In this document: piece after piece, positions 1-6,905 of the stretch
Layout of the letters: each line of letters begins with the position of its first letter
How positions within the stretch are numbered: position 1 is the stretch's first letter
Origin: Porphyromonadaceae bacterium UBA7555
GTDB taxonomy: Bacteria > Bacteroidota > Bacteroidia > Bacteroidales > Muribaculaceae
Assembly (NCBI GenBank): GCA_002478045.1
Contig: DLLT01000052.1
Location: forward strand, 1-7,913
Direction: 5' to 3'
Length of the DNA stretch: 7,913 nt
Translations under genes and position numbers: made by a program
The notes under the pieces: model-generated
What the model saw: only the letters and a program-made list of their open reading frames with translations
Databases searched by the model: none
Told to the model about the DNA's origin: nothing

Positions 1-1
1 C

Positions 2-268
2 GATATTATCGGTATGGAGGGCGATGAGGTGGTATTTGTCGAGGTCAAGACCCGTCAGGGGGGTGATGTGGACGCAGCCGTCATGGCTGTGGATGCCGAC
101 AAGCAGCATAATCTCATCGTAGCATCGCGAGTTTTTATGAAGGCGTCCGGACTTGTACATCATCGCATACGGTATGATATCGTTGCGGTCAATATGGTGG
201 GTGGTCAGCCGAGTTTGACGCATTTCCGAGGCGTCGCTTTCTCGGATTTTCGCCGCCGTTTCTATTGA
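2..268 (+). CDS. yraN: YraN/UPF0102 family protein, 3' part only (5' end outside window)
   Basis: This is the C-terminal part of a YraN (UPF0102) protein, a small family with a predicted PD-(D/E)xK nuclease-like fold and no firmly established function. The reading frame is open from base 2, so the ATG at base 14 is internal. The family core is visible: Asp-Ile-Ile at bases 2-10 followed by the hydrophobic strand FVEVKTR, giving the D...ExK pattern, with Glu-Val-Lys at bases 41-49. Later come KQHNLI and the YDIVAV strand, both in the family's usual order. About 88 residues remain. Family members are usually near 120 residues, so roughly 30 N-terminal residues are missing because of the window edge, not because the gene is broken. 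The stop is TGA at 266-268. It converges on the kinase gene, and a hairpin lies between them. Family assignment is confident; biochemical role is open. Confidence 0.88.
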   Translation, partial: DIIGMEGDEVVFVEVKTRQGGDVDAAVMAVDADKQHNLIVASRVFMKASGLVHHRIRYDIVAVNMVGGQPSLTHFRGVAFSDFRRRFY

Positions 269-322
269 GTGCAAGTCGTATCAACGTTTTGTTGAGCCGT
301 CCTTGATGCCATAACAATAAAT

Positions 323-356
323 GAGGGAGTTCGAACCCTGCGGTCCGAACTCCCTC
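323..356 (-). terminator. Hairpin terminator between convergent genes (kinase gene and yraN)
   Basis: Inverted repeat with 15-base arms at 323-337 and 342-356 and a 4-base loop. The only non-Watson-Crick position is 334/345. It is A-C in plus-strand RNA but a G-U wobble in minus-strand RNA, so the stem is continuous only for the minus-strand transcript. On the minus strand the stem is followed by a T-rich run (ATTTATTGTTAT, 322 down to 311), as expected for an intrinsic terminator of the wza-wzc transcript, 38 bases past the kinase stop. It may also stop yraN readthrough, but the plus-strand side (GGTTTATCG) is a weaker tail. Confidence 0.82.
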
Positions 357-393
357 GGTTTATCGTTGTCGGATGGTTGTCGTTGTTAGACGG

Positions 394-2883
394 TTATTCC
401 TTTGACCGCTTGAACAGACATTTTTTGCTGTGCTTGTGATGGTGATGTGAAGATACGACGTTGCCTTCGGTATTGTGGCTGTATCCGTACCCGTATCCAT
501 ATCCGTATGTGCGGCGAGATGTGTATCCGTAGTATCCGTAGTGGCGGTAGCTGTAAGCGCTTGATGTCATATTGACGTTGTTCAGCACTATGTACGGATG
601 CTTGAGGCGGCCGTTGTTGATGGCGTTATGCAGCACTCTTAGGCTGCGTTTGGTCGAATAGGATGCACGCGTTACATACAACTGGATGTCCGATTGCGGT
701 ATCAGGATGTATGTATCGGAGATGATGCCGATGGGGGACGTATCCATAATGATGTAGTCGAAGTGCTGGCGCAGGTAAGCAATGAGCGTGTCCATACGTT
801 TGCTTAGCAGCAGTTCGTTGGGGTTGGGTGGTATCGGGCCTGCGGGCATCACAAATAGGTTTTCGCTGTACGTTGTGGGGAATATCAGCGAGTCAATGTC
901 GTTCTCTTGCTCGGAGAGATAGGTGGTGATACCTCGGCTGTTGTGCAGACCGACGAGGTGAGCCAATACGGGACGACGGATATCAAGGCCGAGCACTACG
1001 ACACGTTTGCCGGTAAGTGCGTAAGTCATTGCCAAATTGAGCGAAACAAAAGTTTTGCCTTCGCCCGATACGGCTGAGGTGAGCAGTATTACCTTGTTGT
1101 CTGCTCCGCCGGGTATGAAACTGATGTTGTTGCGTAACAGCCTGAATAGTTCGGCTATAGGCGTGGCTACTTGGTTGCCGATGACGATATTTTCTTTATC
1201 ATCGCTATGGCAAATTTCGCCGATGACCGGTACTGACGTCATACGTTCCAGCTCGACTTGATCCTTGAATTTGGGGCTGATAAGTCGGCGTGCCAAGATG
1301 ATGAGTGCCGGGATTAAGAAGCCGATAAGCAGACCGATGCCAAGTATAAGGAAGTGTTTGGGTGACACCGGTCCCGACCCGGAGGGGTTATCAATAAGTT
1401 GAGCTGTCGGGGTTGCCAGTGTCTTTTGCAGTGCTATTTCTTCACGCTTTTGCAGGAGGAAGGTGTATATGTTCACCTTAACTTGCTGCTCGCGGAAGAT
1501 TTCTTGCAGTCCTTTGTCTATGGATGGTTGGGCGGCCAGTTGTCCGGCGCTGCGGCTGTCAAGCGATGCAATTGAGCGTCGTGTGGCGCGAAGCGATCCG
1601 CGAGCCGAGGCGATATTGTCAAGTATCTGAGACTTTTGCTGGTTGAGCTTGTTTTCGAGCTCGCGGACATATCCGGTTTCGCGTGTCTGGGTTTGCAGCG
1701 CATGGTCGTAGTTGCTGACCATGGTGTTGTAGTTCTGTATTGCGGCTGATACGGCCGGGTCGTCGGATACTGTGGGCAGCATCTCGAAGTTGTCCTGACG
1801 CTTTACGCGATGTTCTACATCATTGAGAACAGACATTTGGGCGTCAACTTGCGAGATTTGTTGCTCGCTGGAACTGCGCTGTGTCAGGTTCATCGTCGTC
1901 TGGGCCTCAATGTCGGCGATGTTGTGCTCCTCGCGGTATCGCTTGAGCTTTTCTTCGACATCATGCAGCTCGTCGTTTATATTGACCAGGCGGTCTATGA
2001 TGAACGCTTCGGTCTGCAATGCAGATCGGTTTTTGTCCTCTATAATGCGCTGATTGTATAGTGCAAGTAGGGTATTGATGATGTCTACGCCTTGCTCAAT
2101 AATAGGAGTGTTGACGCGTATGCGGAGAATTGTGTACGAGTTCTCGGCAAAATTGATGGTCAGCGATTTGGCGATAGTCGCGGCCACACTTGCGGGGCTG
2201 TTTATTTTGACTTTGTACACATCGTCAAGTTGGGATACAAGCGGCGAGCGCGAAACGGTGACTGTACCGACGCCCATCTGTATTTTGCCGGGCAGTTTGG
2301 TAAATAGTTTTTCGATGCATTCTTCCTCGCCGTTGACATTTGTCGTTGCCTTTACAGATATACCTTTGTCTTCAGGACTGATGGTCAGTTCGATGGGCGC
2401 CGTTAAGTGCTTGAGACTTACCGAATCTAACGAAACTTCGATGGGCGCGGTACGGTAAACGGGAATGTCGCGCAATTTGCCCTCACGGTAGTACGAATAC
2501 GAGAGATTGAGCGAATCGACGATTTTTACCAGGTTGTTTCGAGACTTGAGAATCTCTATTTCGGTCTCATCGATGTATTGCTTCAGGTTGACCATGGGAT
2601 TTTCGGATCCCATGGTGACCGCGTTGCTTTTGGTCGAGGAATTCTCATCGTTGAGATATATCGAAGCCGATACCGTGTATGTCGGGATTTGTGTCTTGCA
2701 GTAGTAATATGCTGCAGCACCACAAATAATGATGCTGAGCAGGAATACACCCCAGTGGCTGAGGTAGTCTAAGAGCAAGCCTGTAAGATCGAACGCTTCG
2801 GTCTTGACAATAGGGGTGTTGCTGTCGGCACTTTTGTTAGTGCCGGTGCCAAAGTTGTCTTTAGGCTCTGATGTGTGTGACAT
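394..2883 (-). CDS. wzc: Wzc-type polysaccharide co-polymerase fused to a BY-kinase (tyrosine autokinase)
   Basis: Inner-membrane protein that controls capsule/exopolysaccharide chain length and export together with Wza. Its 829 residues have the usual order: Wzz-type N-terminal region with a transmembrane helix about 43-61; a periplasmic part with coiled-coil segments about 285-345 and 395-435; a GNVR-like region about 455-508; a second transmembrane helix about 510-531; and a cytoplasmic P-loop kinase. Kinase motifs are ExxRxxR at 578-584 (ring assembly), Walker A SGEGKT at 606-611, Walker A' GLDIRRP at 632-638, the NPNELL region at 687-692, and Walker B IIMDTSP with D714. Eleven tyrosines fall within 777-801, the expected autophosphorylation cluster. 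Two oddities: the first Asp of the canonical DxD in Walker A' is Gly632, and the protein continues past the Tyr cluster with a His/Lys-rich tail (HHHHKHSKK). It lies 73 bases after the wza homologue with no promoter match between. Upstream of the ATG there is no clear Shine-Dalgarno. Confidence 0.95.
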   Translation of the reverse strand: MSHTSEPKDNFGTGTNKSADSNTPIVKTEAFDLTGLLLDYLSHWGVFLLSIIICGAAAYYYCKTQIPTYTVSASIYLNDENSSTKSNAVTMGSENPMVNLKQYIDETEIEILKSRNNLVKIVDSLNLSYSYYREGKLRDIPVYRTAPIEVSLDSVSLKHLTAPIELTISPEDKGISVKATTNVNGEEECIEKLFTKLPGKIQMGVGTVTVSRSPLVSQLDDVYKVKINSPASVAATIAKSLTINFAENSYTILRIRVNTPIIEQGVDIINTLLALYNQRIIEDKNRSALQTEAFIIDRLVNINDELHDVEEKLKRYREEHNIADIEAQTTMNLTQRSSSEQQISQVDAQMSVLNDVEHRVKRQDNFEMLPTVSDDPAVSAAIQNYNTMVSNYDHALQTQTRETGYVRELENKLNQQKSQILDNIASARGSLRATRRSIASLDSRSAGQLAAQPSIDKGLQEIFREQQVKVNIYTFLLQKREEIALQKTLATPTAQLIDNPSGSGPVSPKHFLILGIGLLIGFLIPALIILARRLISPKFKDQVELERMTSVPVIGEICHSDDKENIVIGNQVATPIAELFRLLRNNISFIPGGADNKVILLTSAVSGEGKTFVSLNLAMTYALTGKRVVVLGLDIRRPVLAHLVGLHNSRGITTYLSEQENDIDSLIFPTTYSENLFVMPAGPIPPNPNELLLSKRMDTLIAYLRQHFDYIIMDTSPIGIISDTYILIPQSDIQLYVTRASYSTKRSLRVLHNAINNGRLKHPYIVLNNVNMTSSAYSYRHYGYYGYTSRRTYGYGYGYGYSHNTEGNVVSSHHHHKHSKKCLFKRSKE
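481..540 (-). repeat. Short in-frame repeats encoding the kinase Tyr-Gly cluster
   Basis: On the plus strand, four near-identical hexamers of the form (G/A)TA(T/C)CC run from 481 to 504. A second pair of GTATCCGTA units lies at 523-540. Read on the minus strand they are Gly-Tyr codon pairs of the kinase tail. The unit is a multiple of three, so gain or loss of units would change the number of tyrosines without a frameshift. The copies are imperfect, and the similarity may come from codon use alone. Confidence 0.6.
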
Positions 2884-2956
2884 ATCTTATTGATAATGAG
2901 GTGTATGTCTAAGAATGGTTGCCCTTGTCGTAAATGTAACGGGCTTAGGATAATAA

Positions 2957-3799
2957 TTACTTGTTGAGATTGATAATTCCGATGACAAGTGCGGCTATGG
3001 ATGCCAAGCCTGATACGACTGATATGGCAGTGGTCCAGCCTTGGTGCATCTGCCAGGCGCCGGCTGCAGCCGAGCGGTTGGGTGTGATGTAGATGAAGTC
3101 GTTTTGCTGAAGGTTAAAGTATGGAGACAGCAGTAGGCTCTTGTCGTGAAGATTGAGGCGATGAACTTCGCGAGTTCCGTCTGCATTGGTGCGGTATAGC
3201 AAGACGTTCTCGCGGTCACCGCGTATATCCAAGTCCCCGGCTTTGGCTAATGCTTCGAGTATGTTCATGCGCTCATTGTCTGACTGATAGACGCCGGGAC
3301 TCTTGACCTGACCGAGAACTGTTACACGGAAGTTCATCAGGCGAATATCTACGGTCGGCTCGATTTTTATATAGCGAGGATAGATGGCATTCTTGATTTC
3401 GCGAGCAAGTTGTTCTTTGGTTTTGCCGGCGACATGTATGCTTCCGATGACCGGGTAATCGATATTGCCTTCGGCATCAACGAGATAGTAGTCGGTCAGC
3501 GAGGCAGTGTTTGTGCCGGTGATATTGGTGCTATTGCTTGCTTTTGAGATTGTTCCTTCAGGAGTGAGATACTGGCCTTTATTGAACTGAGCCACAGCTG
3601 TAGGATCGGAGGCGTAAATGCAGATGTTGAGCAGGTCTCCTTGTACAAAAGTCGGATCCTTGACGGTCGATATGGCTGCGAGCGATTCACTGGGAATTGT
3701 TTCGGCATCAACGAGATAAGGTACTTTCTTGGGGGCGCTACATCCGGTGAGGAGGATGGCGCAAACGCATACAGCGGTTGCAAGTCTGTTTATAGACAT
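2957..3799 (-). CDS. wza: Wza-type outer-membrane polysaccharide export lipoprotein
   Basis: Outer-membrane component of a Wzy-dependent polysaccharide exporter, partner of the kinase encoded next. The 280-residue protein starts with a lipoprotein signal peptide: a positive N-terminus, a hydrophobic stretch about 6-17, and the lipobox LTGC with Cys20 as the lipidation site. A polysaccharide export (PES) domain spans about 45-152 (FVQGDLLNI near the start, then YLVDAEGNIDYPVIG and AREIKNAIYPRYI). An SLBB domain follows from about 155 (VTVLGQVKSPGVY) to about 236. A hydrophobic helix ends the protein at about 254-277. It is shorter than E. coli Wza (about 380 residues) but a usual size for Bacteroidetes homologues. 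The C-terminal helix could insert in the outer membrane like the Wza channel helix; that is inference. It is the first gene of the operon, about 90 bases downstream of a clear promoter. The start is the first Met of the signal peptide. Confidence 0.94.
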   Translation of the reverse strand: MSINRLATAVCVCAILLTGCSAPKKVPYLVDAETIPSESLAAISTVKDPTFVQGDLLNICIYASDPTAVAQFNKGQYLTPEGTISKASNSTNITGTNTASLTDYYLVDAEGNIDYPVIGSIHVAGKTKEQLAREIKNAIYPRYIKIEPTVDIRLMNFRVTVLGQVKSPGVYQSDNERMNILEALAKAGDLDIRGDRENVLLYRTNADGTREVHRLNLHDKSLLLSPYFNLQQNDFIYITPNRSAAAGAWQMHQGWTTAISVVSGLASIAALVIGIINLNK

Positions 3800-3895
3800 A
3801 TTTGGGTTTTAAGTTATTGACGGGCTGTGCCCTTGTTCGTTGTTTTTTCCAATGTTGCGGTGGCGATGGTCAAGTCCATAGCCTAAGAGCGCGTA

Positions 3896-3927
3896 CAAAA
3901 TTACTCAAAAGATATCATTCTTACAAA
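3896..3927 (-). promoter_or_regulatory. Bacteroidetes-type promoter for the wza-wzc operon
   Basis: On the minus strand TTTG (3927-3924) is followed after exactly 20 bases by TAATTTTG (3903-3896). This matches the Bacteroides primary-sigma pattern of a -33 TTTG and a -7 TAnnTTTG. Transcription would start near 3889, giving a leader of about 90 bases before the ATG at 3799. That leader carries only a tiny GGGC-ACA-GCCC hairpin (3832-3822), about 23 bases before the start codon, and no obvious Shine-Dalgarno. The promoter matches both boxes and the spacing; the exact start site is inferred. Confidence 0.75.
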
Positions 3928-3996
3928 TAGTAGACATCGTTTTCGTCTGTTTGTCAGCGGGGTCGGGCAAAATACATTGATGATTTGTGAAAAAAC

Positions 3997-4031
3997 AGCC
4001 CGAAAGGACGTAGTAGTAGTCCTTCCGGGCT
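3997..4031 (-). terminator. Intrinsic terminator of the etfB-etfA-acyl-CoA dehydrogenase operon
   Basis: GC-rich inverted repeat with 13-base arms at 3997-4009 and 4019-4031 and a 9-base loop. On the minus strand the stem is followed after one G by six T residues (3995 down to 3990), the classic intrinsic terminator form. It lies 55 bases past the dehydrogenase stop. The one imperfect position, 4003/4025, is a G-U pair in minus-strand RNA but an A-C mismatch in plus-strand RNA, which supports action on the minus-strand transcript. It insulates the downstream wza promoter at 3896-3927. Confidence 0.88.
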
Positions 4032-4043
4032 TATTTGTGCTGT

Positions 4044-4076
4044 CTTCAGTCTGTTTTGTCTGAAGTCCTCAGTCTG
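4044..4076. repeat. Short direct and inverted repeats after the dehydrogenase stop
   Basis: TCAGTCTG occurs twice (4046-4053 and 4069-4076). CTTCAG (4044-4049) and CTGAAG (4060-4065) could pair as a 6-bp stem with a 10-base loop. The element sits between the stop codon at 4087 and the terminator at 3997-4031. No function is evident, and it could be chance. Confidence 0.4.
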
Positions 4077-4086
4077 AACTTGGATC

Positions 4087-5787
4087 TCAGGCTTTGTATA
4101 GGTCGAGCTGGTCGGCGCTGAAGTTGTTGATGAATTGAGCGTGGCGAGCTACTTCGGCTTGAGCCATTTTGTTGTAGATGGTGGCTGTACGGTCGAAGTC
4201 GGCGTTGCGTTGTGCGTCCAGCAGTAGCAGGTAACCCATAACTATGTTTCCGGCCATTTCTACAAGTCGACGAGCCATAAAGTCGGTGTACGGTTGCTGT
4301 CCTACGGCGAGGACTGCTTCTACAGCCTTGGTGTATTGCTCGGTGAGGGCACGCAAGGAGTCCTTGAGCGGTTTCAAGCGTGCGTCTACTTCCACTGCAT
4401 CATATCCTTGGATGAGCGAGAGATATGTGCCGGTGGTCACGTGGCGGATGGCTGCGACAACTTGGAGCTGTGTAGTGCCTTCGTATATGGAGGTGATACG
4501 TGCATCGCGGTAGAGCCGTTCGCAAGCGTAGTCTTTCATAAAGCCAGAGCCGCCATGCACTTGGATGCAGTCATAGGCGTTCTGGTTGCAGTATTCGCTC
4601 GAAAGTCCCTTGGCCAAAGGTGTGAGTGCATCGGCAAATTTTTTGTACTGCTTCATCTCCTTGCGCTCGTCGGGGGTGAGTTGGCGTTCTTTTGCGATGT
4701 CTTCGAGGGCTTTGTAGAGGTCGACGTAGCGTGCCGTTTCATAGAGTAGGCTGCGTGATGCGTCCAACTTTGCCTTCATTGTTGAGAGGATTTCGCTGAC
4801 AGCGGGGAATTCGATGATGGCGTGACCGAACTGACGGCGTTCGTTAGCGTATTTATAGGCTTCGCGGTATGCGAGTTCGCTGACACCGACGCTTTGGGCT
4901 GCGATGCCGAGGCGGGCGCCATTCATCAGAGCCATCACGTACTTGATAAGGCCCATACGGGTGTCGCCGCAGAGTTCGGCCGGAGCGTTTTTGTATGTCA
5001 ATTCGCAGGTGGGCGATCCCTTGATACCCATCTTGTTTTCGATGCGGCGTACATTGACTCCGCCGTTGCGCTTGTCGTAGATGAACATGGACAGGCCGCG
5101 GCCGTCGGTTGTGCCTTCTTCGCTGCGTGCCAACACCAAGTGAATATCGCTGTCGCCGTTGGTGATAAAGCGCTTGACTCCGTTGAGAACCCAAGTTCCG
5201 TCTTCTTTCTTGGTGGCTTTGAGCATTACGGCTTGAAGGTCGCTGCCTGCATCCGGTTCGGTGAGGTCCATAGACATGGTTTCGCCGGCGCATACGCGGG
5301 GAATGAAGCGTTGTTTTTGGTCTTCGCTACCGAATTCATACAAGGTTTCGGCGCAGTCTTGCAGTCCCCAGAGGTTTTCGAACCCGGTATCGGCGCGGCT
5401 GACGATGTCGGCAGCCATAATGTATGGAGTGATGGGGAAATTGAGTCCGCCAAGACGTCGGGGCATGGACATACCCATAAGTCCGGCTTGACGGCATGCC
5501 TCAAGGTTGCGGATTGTTCCGGGGGCGTAGGTCACGCGTCCGTTGCTTACGGTGGGACCGTCGTGGTCTACATCGGCGGCGTTGTCGGCGATGATGTTGC
5601 CGCAGAGGTCGCCTACGATTTGCAGTACGCGGTCGTAGTTGTCGATGGCGTCATCGTAGTCTACGGGAGCGTAGTCATATTGCTGTGCCTGCGAGTAGTC
5701 GCGCTCTTTGAGGGCGACAATCTTGCGCATCATGGGATGCGTCAGGTGGTGGCGCAGGTCGGGATTGTCTGTATAGAAGTTTGCCAT
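4087..5787 (-). CDS. Acyl-CoA dehydrogenase, long (~570-residue) family type
   Basis: FAD-dependent dehydrogenase expected to oxidise an acyl-CoA to the 2-enoyl-CoA (or reduce the enoyl-CoA) and exchange electrons with the ETF encoded just upstream. Visible ACAD motifs in order: TEPDAGSD at 176-183 and FITNG at 207-211 (flavin/substrate contacts), ERRQFG at 316-321, the FAD-binding QVHGGSGF at 409-416, and RDARITSIYEGT at 427-438 with the likely catalytic base Glu436, which corresponds to the YEGT Glu of MCAD. At 566 residues it is much longer than Bcd/SCAD-type enzymes (about 380). The extra length is an N-terminal segment of about 80 residues, a charged helical insert near 357-397, and a helical extension after about 450. 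This build resembles the long group that includes methylmercaptopropionyl-CoA dehydrogenase-like proteins, but the natural substrate cannot be read from the sequence. It begins 60 bases after etfA, with no Shine-Dalgarno and no promoter match between. Confidence 0.93.
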   Translation of the reverse strand: MANFYTDNPDLRHHLTHPMMRKIVALKERDYSQAQQYDYAPVDYDDAIDNYDRVLQIVGDLCGNIIADNAADVDHDGPTVSNGRVTYAPGTIRNLEACRQAGLMGMSMPRRLGGLNFPITPYIMAADIVSRADTGFENLWGLQDCAETLYEFGSEDQKQRFIPRVCAGETMSMDLTEPDAGSDLQAVMLKATKKEDGTWVLNGVKRFITNGDSDIHLVLARSEEGTTDGRGLSMFIYDKRNGGVNVRRIENKMGIKGSPTCELTYKNAPAELCGDTRMGLIKYVMALMNGARLGIAAQSVGVSELAYREAYKYANERRQFGHAIIEFPAVSEILSTMKAKLDASRSLLYETARYVDLYKALEDIAKERQLTPDERKEMKQYKKFADALTPLAKGLSSEYCNQNAYDCIQVHGGSGFMKDYACERLYRDARITSIYEGTTQLQVVAAIRHVTTGTYLSLIQGYDAVEVDARLKPLKDSLRALTEQYTKAVEAVLAVGQQPYTDFMARRLVEMAGNIVMGYLLLLDAQRNADFDRTATIYNKMAQAEVARHAQFINNFSADQLDLYKA

Positions 5788-5847
5788 GGGGCTTAGTTGT
5801 TTGCTGTGTAGTTGAGAATTTTGTCCGTGTATTTGGGCGTAACCCGA

Positions 5848-6882
5848 TTACTTGGAGTTCTTTTTATAGTATTTGATGAGCTTGGGCACGACTGTCTCCA
5901 TGTCGCCTGTGATGACGTAGTCGGCTATGGTGTTGATAGGCGCGTCTGCATCGGGGTTGATGGAGATGATTATCGAGCTTTCCTGCATACCGGCGATGTG
6001 CTGGATTTGGCCGGAGATGCCCACGGCGATGTAAAGCTTGGGACGAACGGTGACACCGGTTTGGCCGATTTGGCGAGCGTGGTCGGTAAATCCGGCATCA
6101 ACGGCGGCACGGCTGGCACCCACTTCGGCACCGAGGACGTGGGCCAGTTCGAAGAGCATATCAAAGTTTTCTTTCGAGCCTACGCCGTAACCGCCGGCAA
6201 CGATGATGGGTGCGTTCTTGATGTTTATCTTGGATTTTTCGATGTGGCGGTCGATGATTTCGACTACGCAATCGGTGTCGCTGAAGTACTTCTTGGGGTC
6301 AAGGTTGATGGCTACGCCTTTGTAGTTGGGATCGCGCACTTCTTTTTTCATCACGCCTTCACGCACTGTCGCCATTTGGGGACGGTGTTCTGGGTTGACG
6401 ATGGTGGCTACGATGTTGCCGCCGAAAGCGGGACGGATTTGGTACAACAAATCGGTGTAGTCCTTATTGGTCTTGGGATCGTGGTGGTTGCCGATTTCGA
6501 GTGCGGTGCAGTCGGCTGTAAGGCCGCTGTGCAGGCATGACGAAACACGAGGTCCGAGGTCGCGACCTATGCAGGTGGCGCCCATAAGGCAAATCTGCGG
6601 AGCGATTTCGCGGAAGAGGTTGATGAGCACTGCAGCGTGGGGGTTGGAGGTGTAGGGATATAAGCGTTTGTCCTGCACTTTGTATACCACGTCAGTGCCG
6701 TAGGGGTAGAGTTGGTTTTCGATTCCGTCGAGTTTGTCGCCTAGAACAAGCGCTTCGAGTTTCACACCAAGGCGGTCGGCAAGGACGCGGCCTTTGGTGA
6801 GCAGTTCGAGGGAGACGTCGGCGACGCGGCCTTCGTCATATTCGCAGTAGACGATGAGGTTGTTTTGGTCTTTTTCTGCCAT
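5848..6882 (-). CDS. etfA: Electron transfer flavoprotein subunit alpha
   Basis: Alpha subunit of the cytoplasmic ETF heterodimer, binding the mobile FAD that passes electrons to or from the neighbouring acyl-CoA dehydrogenase. The 344 residues comprise an N-terminal ETF domain (from about 9), the mid-region ATCIGRDLGPR at 102-112 and RPAFGGNIVAT at 150-160, and a C-terminal FAD domain. In the FAD domain I see GASRAAVDAGF at 255-265, QIGQTG at 271-276, LYIAVGISGQIQH at 283-295, and SINPDADAPI at 307-316, with DYVITGD at 321-327. All key positions of the FAD motif are kept; the one difference is Gln in GISGQIQH where many ETFs have Ala. Length is normal. It starts 23 bases after the etfB stop, consistent with translation from one transcript. 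The first in-frame Met gives a short polar lead (MAEKDQNN) before the first beta strand. Confidence 0.96.
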   Translation of the reverse strand: MAEKDQNNLIVYCEYDEGRVADVSLELLTKGRVLADRLGVKLEALVLGDKLDGIENQLYPYGTDVVYKVQDKRLYPYTSNPHAAVLINLFREIAPQICLMGATCIGRDLGPRVSSCLHSGLTADCTALEIGNHHDPKTNKDYTDLLYQIRPAFGGNIVATIVNPEHRPQMATVREGVMKKEVRDPNYKGVAINLDPKKYFSDTDCVVEIIDRHIEKSKINIKNAPIIVAGGYGVGSKENFDMLFELAHVLGAEVGASRAAVDAGFTDHARQIGQTGVTVRPKLYIAVGISGQIQHIAGMQESSIIISINPDADAPINTIADYVITGDMETVVPKLIKYYKKNSK

Positions 6883-6905
6883 AGTCGTAGGTGTATTGTT
6901 TGGCG

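Noticed and set aside
281..295. Small palindrome TCAAC-GTTTT-GTTGA after yraN
   Set aside because: A 5-bp AT-rich stem without a T run; the much stronger hairpin at 323-356 is the credible terminator.
2884..2956. Possible hairpin between wza and wzc (CTAAG/CTTAG outside GCCC/GGGC)
   Set aside because: Short broken arms with a long asymmetric bulge and a 16-base loop, and no T tract. Not strong enough to call an attenuator.
4822..5796. Long open frame (324 codons) on the plus strand opposite the acyl-CoA dehydrogenase gene
   Set aside because: It mirrors a gene with intact family motifs, its product is a Val/Ala/Gly-rich sequence of no family I recognise, and no promoter match precedes it. 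It is explained by codon bias on the opposite strand.
5812..6540. Open frame of 242 codons on the plus strand opposite etfA
   Set aside because: Same pattern: antisense of a well-conserved gene, repetitive Val/Gly/Asp composition and no recognisable domain.
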